From NCBI RefSeq assembly GCF_000189635.1, contig NW_002476567.1:1054001-1118000 (forward strand): a stretch of DNA of 64,000 bases, read 5' to 3'. Position numbers and translations under genes: made by a program. The stretch's first letter is position 1; the number at the start of each line of letters is the position of its first letter. The stretch is from Tetrahymena thermophila SB210 (lineage: Eukaryota > Ciliophora > Oligohymenophorea > Hymenostomatida > Tetrahymenidae). Shown here one piece after another: positions 38,228 through 51,429 of this stretch. Under the pieces are notes generated by a model, which saw only the letters and a program-made list of their open reading frames with translations, had not been told where the DNA came from and made no database searches.

Positions 38228-39511
38228 AATTTTATTTTGTATTATATTAAAATGAATATTATTGATATTTTTTTTGATTTTTATTTTTTTATTGTTTTTT
38301 AATTATTATTAAATTTAATTTTCTATAGCAACACCACAAATAAATAGATTTTCATTTGATGGAGTATTTTAATTTAATTATTCTATATCAAAAATCGAAG
38401 ATTCAAAACTAACTTGTAAATTGATGTAAATGAGTAATAAAAGTTTGTAAATAACTTTTCCTTTTTTATTTAATTTCAGTTAAATAAATTTTTTAATTTA
38501 TGTAATATGAAAACACATATAATAAATAACATCTATAATAAAAGAAATAAATATTTTTAAAGTATGATAAAGTTATTTCATCCATAAAATGATTTCTTTT
38601 AAATAAAATTAAGTGTATATAATTGTAAATTTAGTTTTTAGCATAAATGTTAAAATTTCTTCGAAATGTTTAATTAAAAATCTTCTATTCGTTTTTTTTA
38701 ATTCAGCATCAAATATAGCTATTAAGTAATTTGCAAAATTTAATTTTTACTATAAAAGTATTTAAAATAGTATTTATTGGATTTTTTTTGAATACTTTTG
38801 TGAAAATTAATTAATTTTGATAAAAAATTTTTAATTAAATAGTGAAAAAACTCAAAAAAGCTAATATTTTGGTAATTATTAAAAGACTATTTTATCTAAG
38901 GAAGACTTCATTCATTTATTACGTTTTAAAAGAACAACAACAAAGTATTTTTTAATTCTTTTGCAACGCTACTATCTATAATTAATAAAAATGAAGAAGT
39001 CTTTCTTTACTAAATTTTCTTTAAATTTATACAAATTAAGATTTTTTAATCTTAGCCTAGTAAAAATTTAATTGTAATTTGAAATAGTAATAAGTACATG
39101 CTTGAATCTATTATTAAAACAATTATTTTCTTCTATTGAAATTTAACACTATTTTTAAAGTTAGCATTAAAATAAGTATTAAGATGAAAGATATTGAGAA
39201 TAAATATTGCTTTCTTGATTAACATCTATCTGTCCATATAGTAAGGGCAATCATAGAAATTATAATATTTATAATGAATAAGTAATAAACTAAACTAAAT
39301 GATGCAATACTAATATGTAAATTATATAAAATTCTTATTAAAGAAATAATTGTCATTTTTTATTATAAATTAAATTATTAGGTGTAAGCTAAAAGCTGAG
39401 ATTTATTTACTCCTCTATCAAAAATTTTTTAATGATCAATAAAATTTCTTTTAGATTTATTTACATTTGATGTTTAAAAGAAATATTATTTCTGTATTAT
39501 CTATAGAAGAA
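38228..39511. other. Intergenic region between the two paralogues
   Basis: About 1.3 kb, A/T-rich. Promoter of paralogue 1 and 3' region of paralogue 2. No coding sequence recognised. Confidence 0.5.
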
Positions 39512-42455
39512 TCACTATTCTTAAAAGTCTTTTTATTAACTTTATTTTTCTTAATTTTCTTTAGTTGTCTTACTTATAATGAAGTCATTAGCTTATTCCT
39601 TTTGAATTTCTTCACCTTCGCTAGCATTTTCTTAGCCTTCAGTTACAATTTCTTCCCTTTAACTGGCAGCTGCATTATCTTCAGATATGCTAATATGAGA
39701 TTCAACTTTCAAATCTGGATTGTTGGTGTTGTTGTTATTATTTTCTATCATACTGATCGGAAAGCTTTATTATATAATTTTACTAATATTATTGATATTA
39801 TTTTCTTAGATTATCGATTGGTTTTATATTTCTTATATTGAAATTGACTTTTTCCTTTTGTGTGTGTTATCTTATTAAATTTATAACTTTACTTTTGATG
39901 AAGTAATTTATTAATTTGGGGAGGATTATTAATTTTATTGAGAAGAAGTTAGTGATTGTTGGATGGAATTATTTTTTTGTTAAGCGTGATTATTTTGTGA
40001 TTTAAAAAAGTGAATATTTTTTTATTATTAATTTAAAAAGCTGTTAGCATTTTAGTGAGATACCCCATTTTGAAGTTTAGGTGATAAATTATCAGATTTC
40101 CTAGCTGATTCTAACTATTCAAATTAAATTTAACTTTAAGAATGTTATTGTTATAACAGAATTATTTATTGATTGTTAGTAGTACCATTAAGGTTTTATT
40201 AATTTAAATTCAAGCTACTTCTCTTTGAAGGTGATCCAAATAATTCTAATAACTTAGGATCAAGCAGTTCTATTATCCTATTATCTAATAAATTTTAATG
40301 TTCTTTATTGGATATATTTTGATAAGCGTTGAAAGCCTATTGTGCTTTTTGCAGTTCAGTTCTTTTATCTTAGTATTAGGTATCAATATCTATCTGCAGG
40401 TCATCTTCTTTCTCTGTAAAGCCATAATTTGAAGTTATGGTTGGCTTAGGGATGTATTCAAAAAGCTTAAGTTAATCTTTATCTAATAATATCTATTTTA
40501 ACTTATCTACTTCTAAAAGCTTTTTGACAACATACATTACATCTAGATGATAGTAAAGTGTATCAATACTAAAATCCAAAACTTTCTTTTTTTCTTTTAA
40601 TTTCCCGAATGGCCAAATAAGTAATTTCAAATATTCAAACACACCTAAGCTCATATGGCTAGTTGTTTTTTGCATTAATTTTTTGAAAATGGACTCTTTT
40701 ATTTTTTGCTCTTTCTCTTCAAGTCTTTGCTATTGTTTCTTTACTTTTTCATGATCTGTAGAAATGAATGCTAACTAATCCTGCTAATTCTGTTTTTGTT
40801 ATTCCTTGTATTAGTTTTGTTAGATCAAATTTGTTAAAAATTATTGTTCATTTACAAACATAGCAGAAGAAGATTAGTTTACATTCATAGATAAACCTGT
40901 TTCATTTAGAGCATTTTTGACTTTGTATTACTTTTTAGATAAAGGTGAGGATTGAGAATTATTTATCTAGCTTTGAATTTTGCTGGGAGAAAAAATTTGA
41001 GGTTGTTAAAGTTATTGTTACTAGTAAATTTCGTTCTGTAGATTTTACGTATGATTTAAGTTACCCCTCGCTGTACTAGGAAACAAATCGATAGCTGATG
41101 ATTAATAATTTTAATTCATATATGAATTAGAAGGACTTGAAATAGGGAATATGTTAATTAAATTAGAATTATTTTAGTTTCGATCTACATTTTTTTGGAT
41201 CTTCTCATCTTCTTTCTTACATTCGTTATCATCAGACGAGCTCTATGGAGATCTTTTACCACTTTAATTATAGAAAGAACTTAAGGGGATATTCTTGAAA
41301 TTAAATGCCTCGTTAATGATGTTTTTATTTAAATCTAATTAAGAAAACCTTGAGCAAATCAAAAATCCTATGGCTAGTAAACTCTGAGTAAAACCACCAA
41401 TTTCTGAAATAATGTTATTGAGATTCTTATAATATCTTAGATATAAATTTTCTTTTTGTTTTTCGAATCTAACGATCATTTAAAGGAAATAATCTTAAAA
41501 ATCTGAAGGCTCAATCTTTAAAAATTTACATTAAAAAAGAATTAATAAATTTCTGAAAAACCAATTATAAAATACTATCAAAATTTTATATAAACATTCT
41601 CCAAATAATTAGAAAATAGTAAATTACATTAACATCTGTGTAGCTGAATTAAGGATGATGCAAGGTCACCAAATCTTCCTATACCCATCCAAAATCGCTC
41701 TGGATATAGCTGTTTCTTAAATAAAAGTTAACATCTTTGGGTACTACAGTACTTGTTGTATAGAACATATCTCTGTAAAATTTTTAAAAAGGGTCATTTT
41801 TTTTAGTGGGGTCTACAAACATATCAGAAAAATACAAAGCGAAATTAGCAGATCTTAAATATGACTTAAGGACATCAGGTCCCTTACAAACTTAATTTGT
41901 TGAATTTTGACACTGAGTGATGGTTAACCTTAAAAATTAATATTCAGGAGACCCGAAATCTCCTTAAATGTAAAGAGTTTCATTAGTTGGAAAACAGTAC
42001 ATATTATAGTACTTTAGCTGTACAAATTTATCTTTAGTTGCTGGATCAGGAAAACTATCAAGACTGCATCTTACTAATTTAATATCTCTATCAATCCATT
42101 AATCTTCATACTAATTAGTAGCTTAATTGAGAACACTTTTTTTTGTTCTCTGAGTGACTTGAATATTATATATAGACTCATCTATATAATGATCAAAATT
42201 AGCATCTTACATGCCAAATGCAAATTAGAAACTCTCATTTGTAATTTCGAAAACACTTGGATTATCTACTTGTCTTTCTTAGAAAATGACTTAAGGGCTA
42301 GTACGCAGGAACACATCTTTGATTATAAAGAAAAGACGTAAACCTAGTATTGTTAATATAGATAAAGTGATAATAGAGCCAAACTTCGTGTTATGAGTTG
42401 GCTAGCCATTAAATCTTAATAATATCTGACTACCAAATAAATCAATTTTATCCAT
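39512..42455 (-). CDS. Two-span membrane protein with long cytosolic tail (paralogue 2)
   Basis: Two exons (42455-41628, 41515-39512) give 943 aa. It shares with paralogue 1 the N-terminus (DLFGSQILLRFN), span 1 (FGSIITLSILTILGLRLFFI), the loop landmarks (VRCSLDSFPD, YNMYCFPTNE, SDFGWVQED), span 2 (IGGFTQSLLAIGFLICSR), the helix LEEKEQKIKESIFKKLMQ, and FEYIPKPTITSNYGF. The tail is about 100 residues longer, ending in an acidic, Gln-rich stretch. Paralogue 1 has two extra introns in the tail, so introns were gained or lost after duplication. The long standard-code frame on the opposite strand at 39467-39841 is a shadow of this tail. Confidence 0.82.
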
Positions 42456-43552
42456 CCTGTCTCACAGACACTGCTATTTTTTATTTATTTATTTATTATT
42501 TAAAAATTGCGATTCAACTTTTTTTTAAAGCTTAAAAATCTATAAAATATTTATTTATTTATTATTTATTATTAAAAATATTGATCTGGTGATGTGCTTT
42601 TGAATAAATCATAATTTTTTCATTAATTTATAAAGAATACCTAATGGATTGATTTAGAAAAATTGGGATTTTCCTAAGATTATTAATTGAATAATTTTGA
42701 ATCTTTTCAATTACGACTTAAGATAAAGATAAATTGTAGTCTTAACCATCATTTTTTGTCATAAATTAAAGTAAATTAAAAGATAAATTTATTAGAAATG
42801 GCTGTTTATGATTTTAAACTGGTGAATTCTTAATTTAAAAACTTAATTTACTCATTTTAAAAAACACCACAAATTTTTAATATTCTTTTAATTAGCTTTT
42901 TAATTAACTAGAACCTTTGCAAAACTTAAATAAATTATAATTTTATTTTACTTATTCTGGTTCTGGCAATTAATCACCAATATTTATTTATCTTAGTACT
43001 ATATTATTCATTAGATATTATTGGAAACTCACTAAGTTAAGAAAGAAATTTAAAAAAATTAAGCATGAAATTTCTTAAATATTAACATTTTTTTTATGCT
43101 TAACTTAACTTCGTCATTTCTACTTTAATAAAGCATATGTTTAAATCAAAACATTTTTATTATGATTAAAAACAAACTATAATTTGATATTAGTTCTTTT
43201 AAAGATCTGTGCTTTCTTATTTCTTTTTTTTGTAAGCTTTTATCTGATTATTCTGTGTTAATCAGAAAATTTTTCTATTTTTTCAATTAAAAATTTTATC
43301 ATTCACTTATTAAAAAGTTACCCCAAATATATTTGAATGATTGTAAAGCTTCACATTACACTTTAATTTTGATAAATATTATAAATAACCATTTATTTGT
43401 TGTAAAAAAAATTAATGACTGTTTTAAAGTACATAATTTAATAAAAGATTCTTCTACATTCTTACATTTTTTTGAAACAAATCAAACAAGCAATTTGAAA
43501 TAAGCCATTTTTGTTTTAATGTAAATAAATATCAATTTAATCAAAAAGAAAA
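42456..43552. other. A/T-rich intergenic region, nothing recognised
   Basis: About 1.1 kb upstream of paralogue 2. No coding pattern. It should contain the promoter of that gene. Confidence 0.45.
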
Positions 43553-43920
43553 ATGAGTCATTTCTAGAAATTTGAACAACTAAAAGTCTAAAATAAATAA
43601 TTTAATAATATAAAAAAGGTATTTGTGTACTAACATTGTTAAATTTCTTAGTCTTTTTATTGATTGATCTGATTTTTTATTTTATTTCTAATTTTTTTTA
43701 TATTCTGTTACTCCTTTAAATCAAAATTTCTTTCAAACCTATATTTTTTTTATAAATCACCCATCAAAAGATACTCTACAAAGAGATTTATTTTGAAATT
43801 CAAAAATAATATTAATACATTTCAATTGGAAATATTTAAGTTAGCTTTGTGATTTACTGCTTTTTATTCTGTAATAGCATGGTAAAATATATTAAAATTT
43901 TCTTTGTTTACTCATTTTGA
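43553..43920 (+). CDS. Possible small two-exon membrane peptide, 71 aa
   Basis: Exon 1, 43553-43618 (MSHFQKFEQLKVQNKQF...), ends at a good GT donor. The frame resumes in phase 0 at 43771 after an AG and ends at TGA 43918-43920. The C-terminal half is hydrophobic (IQVSFVIYCFLFCN), as in a single membrane span. No family recognised. The intron (152 nt) and the second exon rest on frame and splice sites alone. Confidence 0.25.
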
Positions 43921-44390
43921 CTGTAATTAATCTTAATAAATATCTACGATACTTAACTTTATGTAAAATTATAAATTTATTGGTTTTTATTTTGTCTATT
44001 CGTAAAGTGATGGTTTAAATATGCTTAAAGTTTTTGATTGAATTATAGCAAAATAAAAAATACAGAGTATTTACAAATATATCTAAGTTAGTTTTACTAG
44101 AAGTTTAATCGGTGGATTAAATTTAATAATTTTGCGTTATCACAAATAATTAATTTTAGATAAAATTAAAAAATACTCAGGAATACTTGATATAAATTAA
44201 TAGATGAATTTAATCAGTTTAATTTACAAAATGTTTCTATAGCTAAAGCAAGTTATAATCAATTAAATAAGCTTTTTTTTATTTGAAAAGAATATTTTCA
44301 AGTTTTATGAATAAATTTTATATATAAAATTAAAAAAAATATTGAATATTTAAAACTTTTATTTATATTTATATTATTTATTAATTTGTT
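43921..44390. other. Intergenic spacer
   Basis: A/T-rich; contains the 3' region of the Hsp70 gene. Nothing else recognised. Confidence 0.45.
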
Positions 44391-46734
44391 TCAATCTTCC
44401 TTAGATTGTTATTTTCTTTAGTGCTTTGCATATATTGATTCACCTATTTTAAAACCTGCTTCTTTAGTAATTTTTAATTGGGGTTCTATCAATTTTATAT
44501 CTTCAAAAGCTAATTTCTTTGAAATTAATTCTCTGAGCTTAGATACCTCTTAACTAATCTCTGTATAAACCTGCTTATCTAATGAACTTTTATGCGTTTC
44601 TAATTCTTTCGATATTTATTATACTAAGTCTTCAGATTCGTGTCTCAATTTTGTCAATTTCTAATTTTATTAGCATAAAAATATTAAATTCCTATGATAG
44701 AAAAAATAACACAAAATAAATAAATACCTTTCTTTTTTCATCATATCTTTTATGGTTTTAAGCGTCTTTAATCATCTATTCTATTTCAAAAGATGATAGA
44801 CCTCCTTGATGTTAGATAGTTATTTTTTTAGTTTTTCCAGTTCCAATTTCTTTTGCTAAAACATTTAAAATACCATTTGAGTCTAAGCTGAAAGTTACAT
44901 CTATCTTAGGAACTCCTTTTCTTGCCATAGGAATTTAATCAAGCATAAATCTTCCAAGCTCCTTATTTTTAGAGGCAACTTCTCTTTCACCTTAATAAAT
45001 AATAATGTCAATTTTTGTTTGATTGTCTTTTGTTGTTGTATAGGTTTTTGTCTTTGAGCATGGAACAGGAGTATTACGAGGAATAATTACACTCATCATA
45101 TCTCCAATTATACTTTTTCCCAAGCTAAGAGGAGTGACATCTAGTAAAATTAAATCTTTCATATTACCTAAAAAATTCAATGTCAATTTAAAAATTCTTA
45201 ATCAAATTAATAATAATACCGCTAAGAACACTTCCTTAAATAGCAGCACCAAGAGCTACTGCTTCATCAGGATTGACTGATTTATTTGGTTACTTCTAAA
45301 AAAAGTCCTAAACCAACTTTTAGACATATGGAATTCTGGATGAACCACCAACTAAAAGTACTTCATCAATTTAATTAATAGTCAAGCCAGAATCTTTTAG
45401 GCATTATCTACATGAATCTATTGTCTTATCTAAAAATGACCCAACTAATTACTCAAACTATTTCCTAGTCAATTAGTATCTGAAATGCTTAGGACCTGCT
45501 GGAGTATTGAATAAATAAGGCAAGTTAATTTCGGTAGAATCTGATTAGCTGAGATCAATTTTAGCTTTTTCAGCAGCTTCTCTGATTCTTTAGCAAGCCA
45601 TCTTATCAGATGTTATATCAATATTGGATGATTCTTTAAATTATTTAATTAAAAAGCTCTAAAGCATTCCATCAATATCTTCACCACCACAACTAGTATC
45701 TCCATTAGTGGCTTTTACTTCGAAAACACCATTATCAAGCTAAACGATCGAAATATCAAATGTACCACCACCTAAATCATAAACTGCTATAATTTTGTTT
45801 TAATTTTTATTTGCACCGTACGACAATGCAGCTGCTGTTGGTTCATTAATAATTCTCAAAACCTTTTATAAAAAAGTATAAATTTAATTAATTTTTATAT
45901 AATAGTTAACAAGTAGAATTTTGGCTTTTGCTATTTTTTGCTTTATTTAAATTTGTATAATGAACTTAATTTGCTTCATATTTTTGAACTTTTGCTTTTA
46001 TTTATATTTCAAATTTAAAATTATTACCTAAAGCCCTGCAATAGTTCCAGCATCTTTAGTAGCCTATCTTTATTAATCATTAAAATAAGCAGGAACTGTG
46101 ATAACTGCATTTTTTAATTCCTTTCCTACATATTATTCAGCAGTATCTTTCATTTTCATTAAAACAAATGCTGCAATCTAACTTGGAGAGTATTTTTTCC
46201 CTTCTTTAGTTTAAACCCAAGCATCACCTTTATCTGAAGGTATAATCTATTTATTTATAAGTAAAATAATTGCTATTTATTCAATTTGTTTTATTATCTT
46301 TTAAATCTACCTTATAGTTAACTAATTTCATTTCTTTTTAAACATCTCTATCATCAAATCTTTTACCTATCAATCTCTTAGTAGCGTAAAAAGTATTTTC
46401 TGGATTTACAACTGCCTATTTTATAAATTTAAAATATTTGAATTCTTTTAACATTTACAAAACTAAAAATTACTTAGTTTTTAGCTGGCTACCCTACTAA
46501 AGAAAAACCTTCTTTTTCAAGAGCAACAATAGAAGGCGTAGTTCTTTTACCTTCAGAATTTTCAATTACAACAGGACCATTTTTTTAAACTACTGCTACA
46601 CATGAATTGGTAGTTCCTAAATCTATACCTATAATTTCTTCTCCTGCTACTCTCTTCAGTGAATAACAAAAGGGCTATTAGCTTGAGTAATTTAAATTTG
46701 CTAAAAATTTACTAATTTATTTTTTCAATATCAT
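44391..46734 (-). CDS. Mitochondrial-type Hsp70 chaperone (divergent)
   Basis: Six exons (46734-46474, 46415-46311, 46246-46028, 45862-45220, 45167-44728, 44660-44391) give 645 aa. Residues 1-28 are basic, Ser-rich and nearly free of acidic residues, like a mitochondrial presequence. Then follow the Hsp70 ATPase signatures [31 protein letters not shown] and [17 protein letters not shown], the mtHsp70-like [16 protein letters not shown], and the substrate-binding domain ([14 protein letters not shown]). ATP-driven folding and import of matrix proteins is the family role. Oddity: the usually invariant LGIETxGG after VTPLSLG reads [10 protein letters not shown], and there is no EEVD-type C-terminus (ends QSKED). 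It may therefore be a specialised paralogue. Location is inferred from the presequence and family resemblance. Confidence 0.95.
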
Positions 46735-47128
46735 ATTTTCTTTTAATTTAGACTTTTTAATAGAACTTTCTAATTATTTGTAAAAAAAGATTTGATGCCA
46801 ATTTATGTACTTGAAAAAAAAGTTATTCTAATTAGTATTCTACAGATATAATTATGCAAACACTTAAATAAATAAATTAATGAAATGACAGGCTGCATTT
46901 TTAATCAAAATATTCATTAAATATTTCAGTTTTTAAATATAAAAAATATTAAATTTATGCTAATATAAATAAAATTTATGTTAATATTGAATAAATATTT
47001 TTTAAATGATTGATTTATTTTAATGGATAATAATAAATATCAAATCAATCAGTCAATTAATTAAATATACAAAATAAATAATAATGAAATAAATTATAAA
47101 CTTTTATTGCAAAGATATTTTATTAGAA
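46735..47128. promoter_or_regulatory. Shared divergent promoter region (Hsp70 / LRR gene)
   Basis: 394 bp separate the minus-strand Hsp70 start and the plus-strand LRR start, so both promoters must lie here. A heat-shock element of clear GAAnnTTCnnGAA form was not evident by eye. Confidence 0.4.
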
Positions 47129-48961
47129 ATGGATTAAAATGCAAATAAATATTATAAAATCTAGATAGATCCTTCTAATTCTATTGAATATTATATTAAT
47201 CATATTCAGTATGATATAAATTAAGATCATATTTGCTTATCTCTTCCTAAAAATTATTAATCTAAAAAATAATTTAATATTTTGCAACAAGTATGTTATT
47301 AGCTTTCAAAAGTATTTCATTTAAAATTAGAACTATTCAACGAATTATTTCCTGAAGAAGAAGACATATTATTCTAAATCTTAAGTTAATTTAGTTGTTT
47401 ACAAACATTTTGCTTTGATTAAAGTAATTGTAAATAAACTTTCATTTTTAGACAATAATTATCCTAATCTATGCGAAATATTAAAAACTTATCAATTAAT
47501 ATCAAATCTTGTGAAATTAATGACGAAGTCATTATAAATCTATCAAAATATATTTCAAGCATTCAAAATTTAGAAGATTTAGATTTGTAAATCACTGAAA
47601 ATTGCGTTTTAAGCGAAAATGCTTTAGAATAATTTTTTTTAGGCTTATCCTAATAAAAAAATATTGAAAAATTAAAAATGCATATCATTTCATTAAGTTC
47701 TCTAAATCTTCAAAATAAATTTATTGAAACTTTAAAAGTATAACAAAATCTTAAATTTCTGAACTTGAAATTTAATTAAAACATATATATTAAGGAAGAA
47801 AATAATAATAATTTATTAATTTATTTAAGAAAAATGATTTTTATTGAATATTTAAAGTTGGACTTCTAATATCTTTATGGTTAAGAAGATAGATATGATA
47901 ACATAGGGATTTCTCTCTAAAATATGAAAAACCTAATATATTTAGATTTGAATATAAGTTAATAAGTAACAAGTATTTGCTTAGATGGGATTGGAGAATC
48001 TCTTACAAATCTTAAAAATATAAAAACACTTAAATTGTCTCTTTTGACTAATTACACATATGTAGATTCTTTTTAGAAAGGCATAAATTCTCTTTGTAAT
48101 TTGGAAAACCTTAAATTGCAAATCAGAAAAAGAGACTTATAAAAAAAAATATAGTAAGAATAATCACAATTACAAAAAGAAGTTGTTTGTATTAAAAATC
48201 TAAGTAAGTTGACGATATTTGAATTAAAACTTAATTCTATGACAGTACACTAGATGAGTATAAGCAATGAGTTAGTAGATATATTTTAAAGTGCTTAGAA
48301 TTTAAATTAAGTCAGCTTAGATATTAATTATCGGATAAGTGATGAGCTTTGTGTTATAGCTTAAGCTCTTAACAGCTTGAAAAATCTAACTTCTTTTAAG
48401 ATTAATTTTATAATTTAAACCACCATAAAGGAAGAAAAAATAACTTAATTTTTAGAATTAATTGGATAAATAAGATCATTACAAGAACTAGAATTAAGGA
48501 TATTTAAAATACAGAATATTCATCTTTTATATTTTTCGAAAGGATTCTAATTTTTATTTCATCTTTAGAAATTTATCTTTTTTCTTTAAACTGAAACCGA
48601 AGATGAATACATTGAAGATTTATTTAGAGAGATTAAGCACTTAGTTAATCTTAATTAACTAGTATTAAATGTAATGCCTAGCTCTTTTAGCTTTGATGCT
48701 TCAAAAATACTCTCAGATAGCCTAAACAAGTTAAAATACTTATAAAAAATTACTCTTGGTATAATCACATAAGAAAAAATTACATTAGAAACAGTAAAAA
48801 ATATTAGAGATGGATTAAAAAAACACAAAAATTTAAGTATTTTGAATGCTTATCTAACTGAAGATTTATAATAGGAATAAGAAAATTATTAATTGAAAAT
48901 GATAAGATAAAGGTTGTTAAAAAAATATTTGCTTAGGCTTGTTTCATGTAAATTTTTATGA
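47129..48961 (+). CDS. Leucine-rich-repeat protein, intronless, 610 aa
   Basis: One open frame from ATG 47129 (MDQNANKYYKIQIDPS) to TGA 48959-48961. Degenerate LRR units of 25-30 residues run through most of it (LKNIKTLKLSLLTN, IQNLEDLDLQIT, LENLKLQIRKRDL, LVNLNQLVLNVMPS), spaced by acidic or Asn-rich linkers. No signal peptide or membrane span. A short GT...AG inside the gene (about 47430-47451) would shift the frame and was not used. It resembles the broken gene at 1-770. Its 3' end is duplicated at 50610-50885. The likely role is protein binding; nothing more specific can be said. Confidence 0.8.
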
Positions 48962-48985
48962 CAAATGATTATTAAATAATTAAAA

Positions 48986-49605
48986 AATCTAATATCTTTC
49001 TCTTATTTTCCGATTTATTACTTTGTATTCATTTATTTTGCAAAAAATAATAATTAAAAATATGATATTTGTGATGCTATTTTCAAAGTATGAATTAAAT
49101 TTTTTTCAGTTTGTAATAATTTTAAAATCAAATGATTAATTTGGAGAAATTAATAATATTGAAGAAAAACTGATAAAAAATTAAAGATACTAACATTTTT
49201 TATTTATAATTTTTGATGATTTAATAACTACATTAAAGAGTTAGTTGTATGACATATTATTTAATTTTAGAATAGGGTATTCCACTTGGAACAAATTTTT
49301 CAAAAACTTTTGTTTGCTCTTTAGGCTAATTTTTTATAGTAGTCATTAGAAGAAAAATAAAATGTTGAGAATGCAAACTATTCACAATTTTTAAATAAAT
49401 ATAGTTAATCATAAATTAGCTTGTTTTAATTTGCATTTGATCAAAATCATATTTATTCTTTAGGTGATATTGAATTTTCTTTGCAAAAGTTTTATTTTAA
49501 ATAAATTAAATGAAAATATAACTTTTCAAAGGGAAAAAAGTAAGTTAAATAAATGCGTAAGTAAAAAAAAAGTTACAAAAAATTAAAAATAAATTACTTA
49601 TTTAA
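48986..49605. repeat. Downstream repeat unit, copy A
   Basis: Starts just after the LRR gene. It shares with copies B-D the order AAATTAAAGATACTAA, TTTATAATTTTTGATG, AGAAGAAAAATAAAATGTTG and TTTGCATTTGATC. It is the longest copy and includes the tail AAATAAATGCGTAAGT. Divergent from B and C, and contains no convincing frame. Confidence 0.75.
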
Positions 49606-49654
49606 ACATTTTGGAGCTCTTTCAAAATTAACTAATTTGTTTGAGCTTTTTAGG

Positions 49655-50125
49655 TAGGAAATTCGCTTTTTTTAATTGTTCAAATAACATTTTGATTTTT
49701 TTGAAATTTAATTTAATTGGAGAAGTTAATAATATTTAATTAAGAAAAACCCATAAAAAATTAAAGATACTAAAATTATTTATTTATAATATTTGATGAT
49801 TGAATAAATATATGCACGCTGAGATATACCATCTTATTTTAAAATTTGTTATTAACAATTCAGGTTTCCAATTGGAACCAATTTGGTGAAATTTGCTCAG
49901 TGTGCAAATTTTTTATTGTAATTATTAGAAGAAAAATAAAATGTTGAGAATGCAAGCAATTCATAATTTTTATACGAAAAATAGTGAATCATGAATTAGT
50001 TTAATTTAATTTGCATTTGATCCAAATAATATTTATTGTTTAGGTAATATTCAATTTTCCTTGTAAAAGTTTTACTTTAAGCAAATTAAATGAAAATATA
50101 TCTTTTCAAAAGGAAAAAAGTAAGG
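49655..50125. repeat. Downstream repeat unit, copy B
   Basis: About 479 bp from the start of copy C and nearly identical to it over some 380 bases, including GCACGCTGAGATATACCATC and the perfect palindrome TTCCAATTGGAA. A recent tandem duplication. Confidence 0.85.
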
Positions 50126-50133
50126 TAAAATAA

Positions 50134-50609
50134 TTGGTAATTCGCTTTTTTTAATTGTTCAAATAACATTTTGATTTTTTTTAATTTAATTTAATTGGAG
50201 AAGTTAAAAATATTTAATTAAGAAAAACCCATAAAAAATTAAAGATACTAAAATTTTTTATTTATAATATTTGATGATTGAATAAATATATGCACGCTGA
50301 GATATACCATCTTATTTTAAAATTTGTTATTAACAATTCAGGTTTCCAATTGGAACCAATTTGGTGAAATTTGCTCAGTGTGCAAATTTTTTATTGTAAT
50401 TATTAGAAGAAAAATAAAATGTTGAGAATGCAAGCAATTCATAATTTTTATACGAAAAATAGTGAATCATGAATTAGTTTAATTTAATTTGCATTTGATC
50501 CAAATAATATTTATTGTTTAAAATATAACTTTTCAAAAAGAAAAAAATAAGTCAAATAAATGCGGAAGTAAAAAAAAATTTACCAAAAATAAGAATAAAT
50601 TACTTATTT
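50134..50609. repeat. Downstream repeat unit, copy C
   Basis: Nearly identical to copy B up to about 50520. It then continues with the copy A-type tail (AAATAAATGCGGAAGT) and runs directly into a duplicated LRR gene end. It looks chimaeric between B-type and A-type units. Confidence 0.8.
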
Positions 50610-50885
50610 ACTCTCAGATAGCCTAAAAAAGTTAAGGCACTTATAAAATATTACTCTTAGTATAGCACAGAAAAAATTACATTAGAATCAGTAAAAAATA
50701 TAATAGATGGACTAAAAAATGCAAAAATTTAAGTATTTAGAATACTTATCAAATTTGAAGATTTATAATAAGAACAAGAAAATAATTAATTGAAAATGGT
50801 AACATAAAGAATATTAAAAAAATATTTGCTTAGGCTTGTTTCATGTAAATTTTCATGAGTAATGTTTATTAAATAAATTCAAAAT
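50610..50885 (+). pseudogene. Duplicated 3' end of the LRR gene
   Basis: Matches 48709-48975 of the LRR gene (CTCTCAGATAGCCTAAAAAA, GCTTAGGCTTGTTTCATGTA) with several small deletions that break the frame. It lacks the first 1.5 kb of the gene, so it is a dead partial copy. Confidence 0.8.
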
Positions 50886-51429
50886 TATCTCTGTGATTTT
50901 GAAAATTAAGTTCTTGCTTAATGTAAATCTAAAAGAAATAACTTTAAAATATAGCTTTTATTTGATTTATATTAAAATTTATCAAATGAATACTTTTAGT
51001 AAATTCATATTTTTTTAAAAAAATATCTAATAAGTTATACTTCAATATTTCTATTTCTATTTAAGTTTCATTTTTTAATTTAATTTATTAATTTTTGTAT
51101 ATTTTTCTTTAGAAATCAATCTTTATAACATGACGTCTTAATTATTGAGGGACTACAGTATATTATTTTTGAAAATGTGTGTTTGTATTAATTAATAATA
51201 AATATTAAAAATCTAACATTCTGATTAATGAATCTACCTACCATTTTTTTATTTGATGACTATTTTAATCTAAAACTTAAGTTTTTTGGGAAATAAAGTA
51301 AGTGATAATCAATAAACTTTTAGTAAAAAGAAATATAATAATAGTTTGATAAGAAATATATATAAATATCGCTTTAAATTTAATATAATTTTATTGTGGA
51401 ATTTAATATAGTTAAATATAAATAGTTAG
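50886..51429. other. A/T-rich spacer inside the repeat array
   Basis: No feature recognised. It may be a degraded piece of another unit. Confidence 0.4.

Noticed and set aside
39467..39841. 124-codon hydrophobic plus-strand frame with several apparent membrane segments
   Set aside because: It is the antisense of the Gln/Asn-rich tail of paralogue 2, whose minus frame is continuous with recognised domains.
47430..47451. 22-nt GT...AG segment inside the LRR gene at 47129
   Set aside because: Too short for an intron, and removing it breaks a frame that otherwise continues through LRR units.
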